A stretch of DNA of 64,000 nt from Cryomorphaceae bacterium (lineage in GTDB: Bacteria; Bacteroidota; Bacteroidia; Flavobacteriales; Schleiferiaceae). The notes under the pieces are model-generated. The model saw only the letters and a list, made by a program, of their open reading frames with translations, did no database searches and was not told the origin of the DNA. The translations under genes were made by a program, and so were the position numbers. Where the stretch lies: positions 1 to 64,000 of the forward strand of contig JAHEGI010000002.1 in the NCBI GenBank assembly GCA_024639785.1. Direction: 5' to 3'. Numbering within the stretch: the first letter of the stretch is position 1; each line of letters starts with the position of its first letter. Shown here piece by piece: positions 25,716 to 34,337 of the stretch.

Positions 25716-26515
25716 TGACGAGTGAATCGGTATTTGATGGTTCCGATTTGCAAATCTGTCGCGGAAGGGTCTCCCTCCCAGCGGGTTTTGCGTGCGGCTT
25801 CTTCCGCCCGAGCAATCAAACAGGATTGAGAAGTGGTAGATCCGCTCACCCCGCCTTCAACGCGTTGAACTACGCCATTGCGGTTAACCCAAATTTTGAC
25901 CACCACCACGCCATCTCCTTCACAGTCGTAGATGGGCTTGGGCCGCTCAAGCGCTCGACGGCTACCGAGCTGGTAATCGCCGCTGTTGCCAGTGCCGCCA
26001 TTCCCGAGGCCGTTTCCTTGGGCATCGCCTGTCGGTTTGCCTTGGTCGCCTCCTCCGGTTGTATTTCCTTGACCGCTTCCAGTTCCTGGAGTGGTGCTGG
26101 ATTGACTAAACCCACCCTTTAAGCGGTTGTTTAAAGCGTCTGAAACCTTGGGCTTCTCGGGCTCCTTAGGTTTAGTTTCTTCCGATTCCTTAGGCTTAGT
26201 CGTCTCTGTCTTTGGCTGGTCCTTAGGTTTCTCAGGTATGGCCATTGCATCCACCAGATCTTGGGTTACCGCTGCTTCCGTCGGTTCGCTGGTCGAACTC
26301 GAAGGACTCGTCACCGCTTCGGCCGGTGCGGCCGAGGTTTCCCCTTGACCATCCTCTTCATAGCCAAAGTTGACCGGTATACCCATTTCGGGCGGCGGAT
26401 CTTGGTAGGTTAAACCAAAAAAAGCGAAAAGCACAAGAAGCACAGCGTGCACGGAAAGGGTGGTGGCCCATCCCCGACGACGATCATTCTTTTCGTGATT
26501 TTCTAACTGACTCAT
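25712..26515 (-). CDS. tonB: TonB-family energy transducer
   Basis: A 267-residue protein with one N-terminal membrane helix (residues 18-37, WATTLSVHAVLLVLFAFFGL), a long periplasmic linker of Pro/Lys/Glu then Gly/Asn/Gln-rich low-complexity repeats (about 60-175), and a C-terminal TonB-like domain (VVVVKIWVNRNGVVQRVEGG and a final YRFTRQ). It passes the proton-motive force from ExbB/ExbD to outer-membrane receptors, probably including SusC at 43218. The C-terminal domain carries a Cys pair (YDCEGDG, SQSCLIA). It is one base apart from exbD, and overlaps folC by four bases. Confidence 0.88.
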   Translation of the reverse strand: MSQLENHEKNDRRRGWATTLSVHAVLLVLFAFFGLTYQDPPPEMGIPVNFGYEEDGQGETSAAPAEAVTSPSSSTSEPTEAAVTQDLVDAMAIPEKPKDQPKTETTKPKESEETKPKEPEKPKVSDALNNRLKGGFSQSSTTPGTGSGQGNTTGGGDQGKPTGDAQGNGLGNGGTGNSGDYQLGSRRALERPKPIYDCEGDGVVVVKIWVNRNGVVQRVEGGVSGSTTSQSCLIARAEEAARKTRWEGDPSATDLQIGTIKYRFTRQ

Positions 26516-26908
26516 TTACGAGGGGTCGGTAGCAAGCACCATTTTAATTCGGTTACGGTAGGCAATGTCCATGACTCGTACCGTCTCGCCCGTTGGGACA
26601 GACTCATCGGCACGTAAAATGATGACCGCTTCCGGATCACTTGCCGCAGCTTCAAGAATGGCCATTTCCAACTGACTCAGGTCAACAATATCACTGTTCA
26701 CTGAGACTTGCAGGTCTGGGTTGATCGTGACCGTCACGGTAGATTTCTTGACCGTTTGCGCCTTGCTTTTGGGCAAAATGACGTCCAAAGCACTGGTCGT
26801 TACCAAGGTGGAGGTCAGCATGAAAAAGATCAGCAATAGAAACACCATGTCCGTCATAGAGGACATGTTGAATTCAGCTGAAACTTTACTTCTGTTTTTG
26901 AGGTTCAT
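26516..26908 (-). CDS. exbD: ExbD/TolR-family biopolymer transporter
   Basis: A 130-residue ExbD protein: a short cytoplasmic N-terminus (KNRSKVSAEFNMSSMTDM), one membrane helix (about 20-42) with the essential membrane Asp of the MTDMVFLLLIFFML segment, and a periplasmic domain (about 45-130) with VIILRADESVPTG. It forms the proton channel with ExbB. Ten bases separate it from exbB, and it directly abuts tonB. TolR is the alternative, but the neighbouring tonB favours ExbD. Confidence 0.92.
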   Translation of the reverse strand: MNLKNRSKVSAEFNMSSMTDMVFLLLIFFMLTSTLVTTSALDVILPKSKAQTVKKSTVTVTINPDLQVSVNSDIVDLSQLEMAILEAAASDPEAVIILRADESVPTGETVRVMDIAYRNRIKMVLATDPS

Positions 26909-26918
26909 GCGATGCGAA

Positions 26919-27629
26919 TCAAACGGGTTCGTCCAAAAGGTCCAAAAACTCCGTGCTCGAAGTCTCCATTTTATAGATCACCGATTCTACGCGCGTGACC
27001 AGAAAGTTATATCCGAAATAGGCAAAGATGCCCACGACTAGACCTGCTGCGGTAGTCGTCATGGCAACATAAATCCCCTCGGCAAGCATGTCGATTTGGA
27101 CGCCACCTCCGGCATTTGCCATTTCTTTAAATGCCAAAATCATTCCGATGACCGTACCAAGAAGTCCTAGCATCGGAGCGCCTCCAGCGATCGTAGCCAA
27201 ATAGGGAAGATTGCGCTCCAAGCGCTGAATCTCGAGCTTACCTTGATTCTCAATAGAGGCAGAAATGTCTTGAAGGGGCTTGCCAATGCGGGTCAAACCT
27301 TTGAGGATCATCCGTGCGACGGGGCTATCTGAACGCTCGCACAAATTGATGGCGGATTGCACATTGCCTGAAGCGACATGGTCCTTGATGTCCTTCATGA
27401 ACTGGGGATCAATTTTGTTGGCCCGCTTAATCGCGCCCATTCGACTGACGAAGATGTAGACCATCGCAATGGACAAAAGGACCATGAGGGTCATGATAAT
27501 CTGGCCACCAATGCCGCCAGACAGCATCAAATCCATGATGCTTAACGTTTCTTGGTTTGGGGTCGCCTCTGCGGGCAGGGCCGCTGCAGCGTCTCCGGGA
27601 AGTTCAATTTGTAAAAAGGACATCGACAT
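26919..27629 (-). CDS. exbB: ExbB/TolQ/MotA-family proton channel protein
   Basis: A 236-residue membrane protein: helix 1 near residues 40-62, a cytoplasmic loop, then helices 2 and 3 (about 145-170 and 190-215) with the family core TIAGGAPMLGLLGTVIGMI and MTTTAAGLVVGIFAYFGYNFL. It pairs with ExbD. The start may be ATG 27629 or ATG 27623; nothing decides. A TAATTTTA box on the minus strand at 27706-27713 is a possible promoter with a leader of about 70 bases. Confidence 0.92.
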   Translation of the reverse strand: MSMSFLQIELPGDAAAALPAEATPNQETLSIMDLMLSGGIGGQIIMTLMVLLSIAMVYIFVSRMGAIKRANKIDPQFMKDIKDHVASGNVQSAINLCERSDSPVARMILKGLTRIGKPLQDISASIENQGKLEIQRLERNLPYLATIAGGAPMLGLLGTVIGMILAFKEMANAGGGVQIDMLAEGIYVAMTTTAAGLVVGIFAYFGYNFLVTRVESVIYKMETSSTEFLDLLDEPV

Positions 27630-27735
27630 GTCTGAGGGTTTATTTAGACTAACGTGTTGAAATCAAATTTGGTGCCGTGTCACGTACGAGGGTGCCATGC
27701 GGGACTAAAATTACGGGCTTTCAGTGGGATTTGGC

Positions 27736-29046
27736 CTAGCCAAAAATGATCCAACGCTGAAGAATGTACATGCCAATGCCTGCGACGTACCCGATGAGGG
27801 CTAAAAAGCTGATTTTCTTGAGGTACCACCCGAAGGGTATACGCTCTAAACCCATGACGGCTACCCCGGCTGCGGAGCCTATGATCAGCAAGGAGCCACC
27901 TGTTCCGGCGCAATAGGCGAGAAATTTCCAGAACAAATCATCATGCGCAAAATAGGTGCCCGGGATCATTTCGTACATACCCATGGAAGCGGCCACTAAA
28001 GGCACATTGTCCACAATGGCTGAGAGCACACCAATGATGGAGCCAATGAAGTAAATACCCGTTTGGGTAGAGGTCCCAATACTTGCATCGAGTGCAGCGG
28101 CCAAATCGATGAGTTGTCCACCTGTTTGAAGACTGGCTACGGCCAATAGAATACCCAAGAAAAAGAGCACGGAAGGGGTGTCTACCTTTCGGAGAACCCC
28201 CAGAACGCCAATGCTTCGACGAACATCGGGGGTCTTGTCGCGGTGCATCACATCCGTGATTAGCCACAAGGCGCCCAAGCTGAACATCATGCCCATAAAT
28301 GGGGGAAGATGGGTGACCGTTTTGAAGATGGGCACAAAAAGCAAACCGGCGACGCCCGCAATGAGCACGGTAATTTGTTCTTTGCGACTGATCGGGTGAT
28401 TCGAACTTTGGAGCTCATCCTCTTCTGGGCGAGTTACTTCGCCTTTGAGTGTAAAAGTGAGGTAAATCAATGGGGCCAAGAGGCAGGCTACGGAGGGTAA
28501 AAAGATGAAGGCTATGATGTTTTCGGCGGACACTTGGCCACCAATCCACAACATGGTGGTAGTTACATCTCCAATAGGCGAAAAAGCACCTCCGGCATTC
28601 GCGGAGATGACGACCATTCCCGCAAAAAGCCATCGGGTAGGTTGATCTTTAATCAGTTTTCGCAAAAGGGAAATCATCACAATGGACGTGGTGAGGTTAT
28701 CCAAAATGGCTGAAAAGAAGAATGTTAAAATGGCAATGATCCACAGTAGGCTTCGGATGCTGTTGGTCGAAATTTTATCCGTAACGACCGCAAATCCTTC
28801 GTGAGAATCCACGACTTCGACGATGGTCATGGCGCCCAAAAGGAAGAATAGAATGCCTGAAATTTCACTTAGGTGTTCGAGTAAATGATGTTCGGCATCA
28901 TGGATGTCCGCCCCGCCAAAAACGTAAATGGTCCAACACAATACCCCAGTCACCAGCGCGGCTGCGGCCTTATCAATCTTGAGACTGTGTTCAAATGCAA
29001 TAGCCGCATAGCCTAAGACAAAAACGGCAATCATGAGAAAATACAT
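27736..29046 (-). CDS. nhaD: NhaD-type sodium/proton antiporter
   Basis: A 436-residue transporter with about 12 hydrophobic helices. Segments HLSEISGILFFLLGAMTIVEVVDSH, LDNLTTSIVMISLLRKL and SANAGGAFSPIGDVTTTMLW are characteristic of NhaD, which exports sodium in exchange for protons. The presence of an NhaD fits a marine or saline habitat. A -7-like box (TACATTTA) lies 24 bases upstream of the start. Confidence 0.92.
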   Translation of the reverse strand: MYFLMIAVFVLGYAAIAFEHSLKIDKAAAALVTGVLCWTIYVFGGADIHDAEHHLLEHLSEISGILFFLLGAMTIVEVVDSHEGFAVVTDKISTNSIRSLLWIIAILTFFFSAILDNLTTSIVMISLLRKLIKDQPTRWLFAGMVVISANAGGAFSPIGDVTTTMLWIGGQVSAENIIAFIFLPSVACLLAPLIYLTFTLKGEVTRPEEDELQSSNHPISRKEQITVLIAGVAGLLFVPIFKTVTHLPPFMGMMFSLGALWLITDVMHRDKTPDVRRSIGVLGVLRKVDTPSVLFFLGILLAVASLQTGGQLIDLAAALDASIGTSTQTGIYFIGSIIGVLSAIVDNVPLVAASMGMYEMIPGTYFAHDDLFWKFLAYCAGTGGSLLIIGSAAGVAVMGLERIPFGWYLKKISFLALIGYVAGIGMYILQRWIIFG

Positions 29047-29070
29047 AGGGTCACTTTTAAGGTTGGGTCG

Positions 29071-29078
29071 TAAATGTA
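29071..29078 (-). promoter_or_regulatory. -7-like element (TACATTTA) of nhaD
   Basis: TACATTTA on the minus strand, one base off TAnnTTTG, 24 bases before ATG 29046; would give a short leader. Confidence 0.35.
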
Positions 29079-29112
29079 AGGGGGATTTGGTCGTTCCTAG
29101 TTCATCCCCGTA

Positions 29113-30216
29113 TTAAGGTTGAGCGAAGATTGTGCCATCGCATCCGTCGGCCTTCGCTCCAGTCACGGAGGACCAGACATTCACCTCGCCACGAAGCTTC
29201 CGGAGTCCTAAAAAGGCAAAGCACAGGGCTTCTTTGAAATCTCTTTCTTCGGCCCCCGGGATGTGCCATGTGCGGGAGGATCCAGCGCGGAGCAGGGTCA
29301 AGAGGTAGTCGTTCTGCGCTCCGCCGCCGGTGACGAGGACATCCCCCTCGGGGGCCGTCGCAATTCCGTGCAGAATGGCCCACGCAGCGTGTTCTGTCGC
29401 GGTGGCGATCGCTTGTTGCGGGCTCAAATGGGATAGGCAGGGCATCCATTCTTGCTCCACCCATTCACGTCCCAAGCTTTTTGGGAAGTCTTGCGCATAA
29501 AAGGGGAGTGCTTGAAGACGTTGAAGGCAGTCGGCGTCGGCCTGGTGCTGCCTAGCCAAAGCGCCTCCGGCATCAAAGGCGAATCCCAATTGCTGAGCGA
29601 AGTGGTTGAGGACAAAATTGACTGGGCCCAAGTCCCCGGCATGCCGTATTCCTTGAAGGCTCCAGCTGGCATTGCTGAATCCACCCAGGTTGAGGCACAC
29701 CGCATGATCCGTATACAGAAAGGCATCGGCCAAAGGAACCAGCGGGGCTCCTTGTCCCCCGCGGGCCACATCCGCACGACGAAAATCACCCACCACGGGA
29801 ATTCCTTCAAATCCCGCTGCCAAAGGAGCGTCATTTCCAATTTGAATGGTCATGCCGAGTTGTGGCTGGTGTACCGCGGTGTGCCCGTGACTCGCAATGG
29901 CATCCACGGATAATGCATCAAAAAAACTGTGGAATGCGCGATTGAGCCAGCGACTGTAGTCTTGGGAAATGGCTTCGCGATCCGTTGGGAGGGCATGATA
30001 ACTGGCCTGGAGTCGCTGGGCCCATTCCGTGCCTTCATAGGGGATGAACTGGCTCGCTATGATTCGATGCTGCCAGCGATTTGTTCGGTCGTGGAACTCA
30101 AATTCTACGGCGACCAAATCCAATCCATCCAGCGAGGTGCCGGACATAGCTCCCCCAATTCGGTGTGGTCCGGGACCTGCGAATTTGGAGGAATAGGAAT
30201 TCTGAGGGAGGGACAT
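29113..30216 (-). CDS. anmK: Anhydro-N-acetylmuramic acid kinase
   Basis: A 367-residue enzyme that opens and phosphorylates 1,6-anhydro-MurNAc during peptidoglycan recycling. The N-terminal GAMSGTSLDGLDLVAVEF is the family ATP-binding signature (G26-T27-S28-L29-D30-G31), followed by HGHTAVHQPQ, GDFRRADVARGGQGAPLVP, LNLGGFSN and the GGGAQNDYLL blocks. A CATCTTTG box (one base off) lies seven bases before the start. The GH73 hydrolase at 34338 acts on the same polymer. Divergent from the acyl-CoA dehydrogenase gene. Confidence 0.93.
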   Translation of the reverse strand: MSLPQNSYSSKFAGPGPHRIGGAMSGTSLDGLDLVAVEFEFHDRTNRWQHRIIASQFIPYEGTEWAQRLQASYHALPTDREAISQDYSRWLNRAFHSFFDALSVDAIASHGHTAVHQPQLGMTIQIGNDAPLAAGFEGIPVVGDFRRADVARGGQGAPLVPLADAFLYTDHAVCLNLGGFSNASWSLQGIRHAGDLGPVNFVLNHFAQQLGFAFDAGGALARQHQADADCLQRLQALPFYAQDFPKSLGREWVEQEWMPCLSHLSPQQAIATATEHAAWAILHGIATAPEGDVLVTGGGAQNDYLLTLLRAGSSRTWHIPGAEERDFKEALCFAFLGLRKLRGEVNVWSSVTGAKADGCDGTIFAQP

Positions 30217-30223
30217 CTACCAA

Positions 30224-30231
30224 CAAAGATG
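30224..30231 (-). promoter_or_regulatory. -7-like element (CATCTTTG), 7 bp before anmK
   Basis: CATCTTTG on the minus strand; only the first base differs from TAnnTTTG. It ends seven bases before ATG 30216. Confidence 0.35.
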
Positions 30232-30303
30232 GGGCAGGGAGGTCATCCAACGAGAGGGCATCGGGCCGTAAATTCGCCGCAGACTCAGAAATCAACTTTT
30301 ACT

Positions 30304-31458
30304 ATGCATTTTCAACTCACCGAAGAGCACGAGATGATCCGCGAAGCGGCTCGTGACTTTGCCCATTCCGAACTGCTGCCCGGCGTTATTGAACGTGACA
30401 ATGAGCAAAAATTCCCCAGCGAGGGCGTTCGTAAAATGGGAGAGCTTGGCTTTCTCGGTATGATGACGTCCCCAGAGTACATGGGGGGAGGTATGGATAC
30501 CATTTCTTACGTGTTGGCCATGGAGGAAATTTCCAAAATTGATGCATCGGCTTCCGTGATCATGTCCGTGAACAACTCGCTAGTATGCTGGGGCCTAGAA
30601 AAGTTTGGCAATGAGGCCCAAAAGAAAAAATACCTCACCCGCTTGGCGAGTGGAGAAATCATTGGTGCATTCTGCTTAAGCGAGCCTGAAGCCGGTTCGG
30701 ATGCGACGAGTCAGCGCACTACAGCGTTGGATCATGGCGACCACTATGTGCTCAACGGGACCAAAAACTGGATTACCAATGGCCATAGTGCTTCCGTATA
30801 CCTCGTGATTGCGCAAACCGATGTGGCCAAGGGCCACCGGGGCATCAACTGCTTGATTGTGGAAAAGGGGATGGAAGGCTTTGTCGTTGGAAAGAAAGAA
30901 GACAAATTGGGTATCCGTGGTAGTGATACGCACTCGCTCATGTTTACGGACGTGAAGGTGCCCAAAGAGAATCGGATTGGCGAAGATGGCTTCGGTTTCA
31001 AGTTTGCCATGAAAACCCTCTCGGGGGGGCGTATCGGCATCGCAGCGCAAGCATTGGGTATTGCCTCAGGCGCGCTGGAATTTGCCGCGAAGTATGCTAC
31101 CGAGCGAAAGGCATTTGGCAAAGCCATTGCCGAGCATCAAGCCATTGCATTTAAATTGGCCGACATGGCGACTAAGGTGGAAGCCGCGCGCCTATTGGTG
31201 CTCAAGGCCGCTTGGTTAAAGGACCAGGGCTTGCCTTTTGACAAGGAATCTGCGATGGCCAAATTGTATGCTTCGGAAGTGGCCATGGAAGCCACAGTGG
31301 AGGCGGTTCAAATCCATGGAGGCTATGGTTTTGTGAAGGAGTACCACGTGGAGCGTTTGATGCGTGACGCGAAAATTACCCAGATTTATGAGGGCACAAG
31401 TGAGATTCAACGCATCGTGATTTCACGGGCGATTTTGGATGAAATCTCTACACAATAA
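30304..31458 (+). CDS. Acyl-CoA dehydrogenase
   Basis: A 384-residue flavoenzyme that introduces the alpha-beta double bond in an acyl-CoA. Visible are the FAD-contact segment FCLSEPEAGSDATSQRT, GTKNWITNG, LGIRGSDTHSL, the helical C-terminal domain with AVQIHGGYGFVKEYHVERL, and IYEGTSEIQR with catalytic E363. The pattern is closest to short-chain or butyryl-CoA-type enzymes; the exact chain length cannot be read. The start is ATG 30304 (MHFQLTEEHEM); the frame extends upstream only through antisense of anmK. Confidence 0.92.
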   Translation: MHFQLTEEHEMIREAARDFAHSELLPGVIERDNEQKFPSEGVRKMGELGFLGMMTSPEYMGGGMDTISYVLAMEEISKIDASASVIMSVNNSLVCWGLEKFGNEAQKKKYLTRLASGEIIGAFCLSEPEAGSDATSQRTTALDHGDHYVLNGTKNWITNGHSASVYLVIAQTDVAKGHRGINCLIVEKGMEGFVVGKKEDKLGIRGSDTHSLMFTDVKVPKENRIGEDGFGFKFAMKTLSGGRIGIAAQALGIASGALEFAAKYATERKAFGKAIAEHQAIAFKLADMATKVEAARLLVLKAAWLKDQGLPFDKESAMAKLYASEVAMEATVEAVQIHGGYGFVKEYHVERLMRDAKITQIYEGTSEIQRIVISRAILDEISTQ

Positions 31459-31485
31459 TTCCGCGATCCGGAAGGTCTGAAATGC

Positions 31486-31515
31486 AAAAGCGCGGCCCTT
31501 GGGCCGCGCTTTTTT
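31486..31515. terminator. Bidirectional intrinsic terminator
   Basis: The arms AAAAGCGCGGCCC and GGGCCGCGCTTTT form a near-perfect GC-rich hairpin, followed by TT on the plus strand, with an A-run on the other side that serves the minus strand. It sits between the convergent acyl-CoA dehydrogenase and OmpH-like genes and can end both. Confidence 0.85.
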
Positions 31516-31533
31516 GTTGGGCTGTACCCAGGA

Positions 31534-32097
31534 TTATTCTTGGTCTCCTTCGGCGGAAGGCTTTTCTAGTTTATTCAAGTACTCAGCCAATTTGCTCGTC
31601 AGATCCATGGCTTCACTCCCGAAAAGCAAATTGGATTCGTAGACAAAAATCAAATCCAATCCAAGATCTGCTTGCAATTGCGCAATGGCCTTGTCGACTT
31701 GTTGTTTGACGATGGCGTTCATTTTGGCCTCTTCTTGAGCCAACTCGCCTGAGCGCTGCTGCTCTAAGGATTGATACTGCTGATTAATGCGCTGAAAGTC
31801 CATTTGCGCGCGCTCCAACTCCAATTTGGATAAGTTCGGGGCTGCTTTTTGAAGCACTTCATATTCCGTCTGAAGGTTTTGCTGACTGCGGATTAATTCA
31901 GCTTCCATTTTCTTGGCGGTAGCCTCAAACTGACCAACCAATTCGCTGTGATAGTCATAGAGCTGGGTCAATGAATCCAAGCGTACATAGCCTATGTTCA
32001 TGCCTTCAGCGGAACTAACAGAACTGCTTCCTGAGTTGCACGATGCGGCCATCATGACAGCGGCACCGGCTAAAATGAGATTTTTCACGGTTTTCAT
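31534..32097 (-). CDS. OmpH/Skp-like periplasmic chaperone lipoprotein
   Basis: A 187-residue protein starting at ATG 32097 with a lipoprotein signal (MKTVKNLILAGAAVMMAASC, Cys20). The mature part starts with IGYVRLDSL, the OmpH family opening, and continues as a long coiled coil (about 50-140, rich in Gln/Glu/Leu/Ala) with a C-terminal strand (LDLIFVYESNLLFG). Family members hold unfolded outer-membrane proteins in the periplasm; here it would be tethered by lipid. It lies 14 bases after hutU. Confidence 0.85.
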   Translation of the reverse strand: MKTVKNLILAGAAVMMAASCNSGSSSVSSAEGMNIGYVRLDSLTQLYDYHSELVGQFEATAKKMEAELIRSQQNLQTEYEVLQKAAPNLSKLELERAQMDFQRINQQYQSLEQQRSGELAQEEAKMNAIVKQQVDKAIAQLQADLGLDLIFVYESNLLFGSEAMDLTSKLAEYLNKLEKPSAEGDQE

Positions 32098-32111
32098 GCC
32101 GCCGAAAATAA

Positions 32112-34118
32112 TCAAAAGACTTGGGCTATCGTGTCTTCGACTAAGGAATCTGAAGCAATTTCTGCTTGAGTGACCCGCAAGGCAGGGCTGCGCTTCAATT
32201 CTCGGCCAATAGCAATCATGGCTTCGCTGTTTCGGGCCCAAGCGCGTCGGGCTATGCCATTGTTGACATCGTAAAAGAGCATACTCTCCAGGCGGCGGTC
32301 CGCTTCCGGGCTGCCATCGAGAAGCATGCCAAACCCTCCATTAATCACTTCTCCCCAGCCGACGCCCCCTCCATTGTGAAGGCTGACCCACGTTGCGCCG
32401 CGGAAACTATCCCCAATGGCGTTGTGCACAGCCATGTCAGCGGTGAAGCGCGATCCGTCATAAATATTGGAAGTTTCGCGGTAGGGTGAATCCGTGCCGC
32501 TGACGTCATGGTGGTCGCGGCCTAGCACGATGGCTCCGATTTCCCCGCGGGCAATCGCCTCGTTGAAAGCGCGGGCAATCGCAATACGTCCCACCGAATC
32601 TGCGTAGAGGATCCGGGCTTGCGAGCCCACGACGAGTCGATTTTCCTCAGCTTGCTCAATCCAGCGGACATTGTCTTCCATTTGCAGCCGAATGTCCTCA
32701 GGAGCTTGGGAAGCGAGTTCGCGGAGCACTGCCGCAGCAATTTGGTCACTCTTGCGGAGATCCTCGGCTTTACCCGAACTACACACCCAGCGGAAAGGTC
32801 CGAATCCATAGTCAAAGCAAAGGGGGCCAAGAATGTCTTGAACATAGCTTGGATAGGCAAAATCTAGCCCATTTTCAGCCATGATATTTGCACCGGCACG
32901 GCTGGATTCAAGAAGGAATGCATTGCCATAATCAAAGAAGTACATGCCTCGGGCATGCAGGGTATTGATGGCCTCCACATGGCGTCGAAGCGTGGATTGG
33001 ATTTCCGTTCGGAAGCGCTCGGGATCCGCAACCATGAGTGCATTGGCCTCTTCATAGCTGTATCCTTGAGGATAGTAGCCTCCTGCCCATGGGTTGTGCA
33101 GGGACGTCTGATCGCTTCCCAGGTCAACCGATATATTTCGTTCCGCCAATCGCTGCCAGAGGTCGACCGTATTTCCTACAAATGCGATGGAGCGATTGCC
33201 CCCTTTCGATTGACTTTCCAAGGCCGAATCGATGGCTTCGTCTGCCGTATAAAACAGGGCATCCACCCAGCCCTGGGCATGGCGCTTCTCCGCTGCGTTG
33301 GAATTGATTTCGGCCGTAATGCTCACCATGCCGGCAATAGAGGCGGCTTTGGGTTGGGCGCCACTCATTCCACCGAGTCCAGCAGTGACAAAAAGTTTGC
33401 CTTCCAGCGGACCGCGGGTGAATTTTCGAGCGGCATTCATGACCGTAATGGTGGTCCCGTGGACAATGCCCTGCGGCCCAATGTACATATAGGAGCCTGC
33501 GGTCATTTGACCGTATTGAGACACGCCCAAGGCATTCATGCGTTCCCAATCATCTGGTTTAGAGTAGTTCGGTATGACCATGCCATTGGTTACAACCACT
33601 CGCGGGGCCTCCTTGGAGGAAGGGAAGAGCCCTTGGGGATGTCCACTGTGCATGTGCAAGGTTTGCTCATCGGTCATCGTGGCTAGGTACTGCATGGTGA
33701 GTCGGTACTGCGCCCAATTTTGAAATACGGCCCCATTTCCGCCGTAGGTAATTAACTCTTCAGGGTGCTGTGCCACAGCGGGATCCAAGTTATTTTGGAT
33801 CATAAGCATGATGGCAGCGGCTTGGGCACAGATTGCCGGATATGCCTCAATTGGTCGTGCATACATGGCATAGCTCGGTCGATAGCGGTACATGTAGATG
33901 CGACCATAGTCCTTAAGCTCTTGAGCAAATTCAGAGGCCAATGTGGCATGTAAGGAGGCCGGAATATAGCGCAAGGCATTTTTCAGAGCCAAGGCTTTCT
34001 CTTTTGCACTCAACACATCCTTTCGGACTGGGGCATGAGAAATCGAAGCATCCAATCCTGGGTGTTCGGGGAGGTGCTTCGGGATGCCCTCCAAAATGGC
34101 GAGTTGAAATTCAGTCAT
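32112..34118 (-). CDS. hutU: Urocanate hydratase
   Basis: A 668-residue urocanase, second step of histidine degradation (urocanate to imidazolone propionate). The NAD-binding core has GLGGMSGAQPKAASIAG, and the substrate region SSGKAEDLRKSD and GRDHHDVSGTDSPYRETSNI. It is longer than the about 555-residue proteobacterial enzyme, but I remember about 660-residue versions as normal in Bacteroidota. No hutH, hutI or hutG lies in the window, so the pathway is scattered or partial. It begins five bases after the small DUF5522 gene, so they likely share one transcript. Confidence 0.94.
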   Translation of the reverse strand: MTEFQLAILEGIPKHLPEHPGLDASISHAPVRKDVLSAKEKALALKNALRYIPASLHATLASEFAQELKDYGRIYMYRYRPSYAMYARPIEAYPAICAQAAAIMLMIQNNLDPAVAQHPEELITYGGNGAVFQNWAQYRLTMQYLATMTDEQTLHMHSGHPQGLFPSSKEAPRVVVTNGMVIPNYSKPDDWERMNALGVSQYGQMTAGSYMYIGPQGIVHGTTITVMNAARKFTRGPLEGKLFVTAGLGGMSGAQPKAASIAGMVSITAEINSNAAEKRHAQGWVDALFYTADEAIDSALESQSKGGNRSIAFVGNTVDLWQRLAERNISVDLGSDQTSLHNPWAGGYYPQGYSYEEANALMVADPERFRTEIQSTLRRHVEAINTLHARGMYFFDYGNAFLLESSRAGANIMAENGLDFAYPSYVQDILGPLCFDYGFGPFRWVCSSGKAEDLRKSDQIAAAVLRELASQAPEDIRLQMEDNVRWIEQAEENRLVVGSQARILYADSVGRIAIARAFNEAIARGEIGAIVLGRDHHDVSGTDSPYRETSNIYDGSRFTADMAVHNAIGDSFRGATWVSLHNGGGVGWGEVINGGFGMLLDGSPEADRRLESMLFYDVNNGIARRAWARNSEAMIAIGRELKRSPALRVTQAEIASDSLVEDTIAQVF

Positions 34119-34123
34119 GAACG

Positions 34124-34279
34124 CTACTTTTTAAATTGTCCACTGCGTTTGTCAAATCCGTAGGGACAATGTTTGCAACCGCTTTGACAACAATGGCCTC
34201 GCTTGAGGTGATAGGCCTCCGTGAATACGATATACCCTTCGGGGCTGTGATAAAAATCTTCGGGGTCCAGTGCTTTCAT
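34124..34279 (-). CDS. Small Cys-rich DUF5522 protein
   Basis: A 51-residue gene directly upstream of hutU. The product has the conserved pattern of DUF5522: YIVFTEAYHLKRGHCC, then SGCKHCPYGFDKR. Cys30, Cys31, Cys35 and Cys38 could bind a metal. There is no signal peptide. It ends five bases before the hutU ATG. I remember similar small proteins throughout Bacteroidota and a related domain in eukaryotes; no function is known to me. Confidence 0.82.
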   Translation of the reverse strand: MKALDPEDFYHSPEGYIVFTEAYHLKRGHCCQSGCKHCPYGFDKRSGQFKK

Positions 34280-34325
34280 TGCGTTGTGCTACCACAAAAG
34301 TCGGCCATAAAAGTCAAAAAGAAAC

Positions 34326-34333
34326 GACCTTTA
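34326..34333 (+). promoter_or_regulatory. -7-like element (GACCTTTA), 4 bp before start
   Basis: GACCTTTA, a weaker version of TAnnTTTG, four bases before ATG 34338, at the same spacing as the better examples. Confidence 0.3.
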
Positions 34334-34337
34334 TCCC

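Noticed and set aside
25980-26350. Repetitive-looking stretch, possible repeat array
   Set aside because: It is the low-complexity Pro/Lys/Glu and Gly/Asn linker of the TonB protein; unit lengths vary and there are no spacers, so it is neither a CRISPR nor a tandem DNA repeat.
27630-27735. Possible tRNA or small RNA in the exbB-nhaD gap
   Set aside because: No cloverleaf or stable stem could be drawn; the gap reads as a simple promoter region.
32955-33686. 243-codon open frame antisense to urocanate hydratase
   Set aside because: It opposes the NAD-binding core of hutU and has no family resemblance or promoter box.
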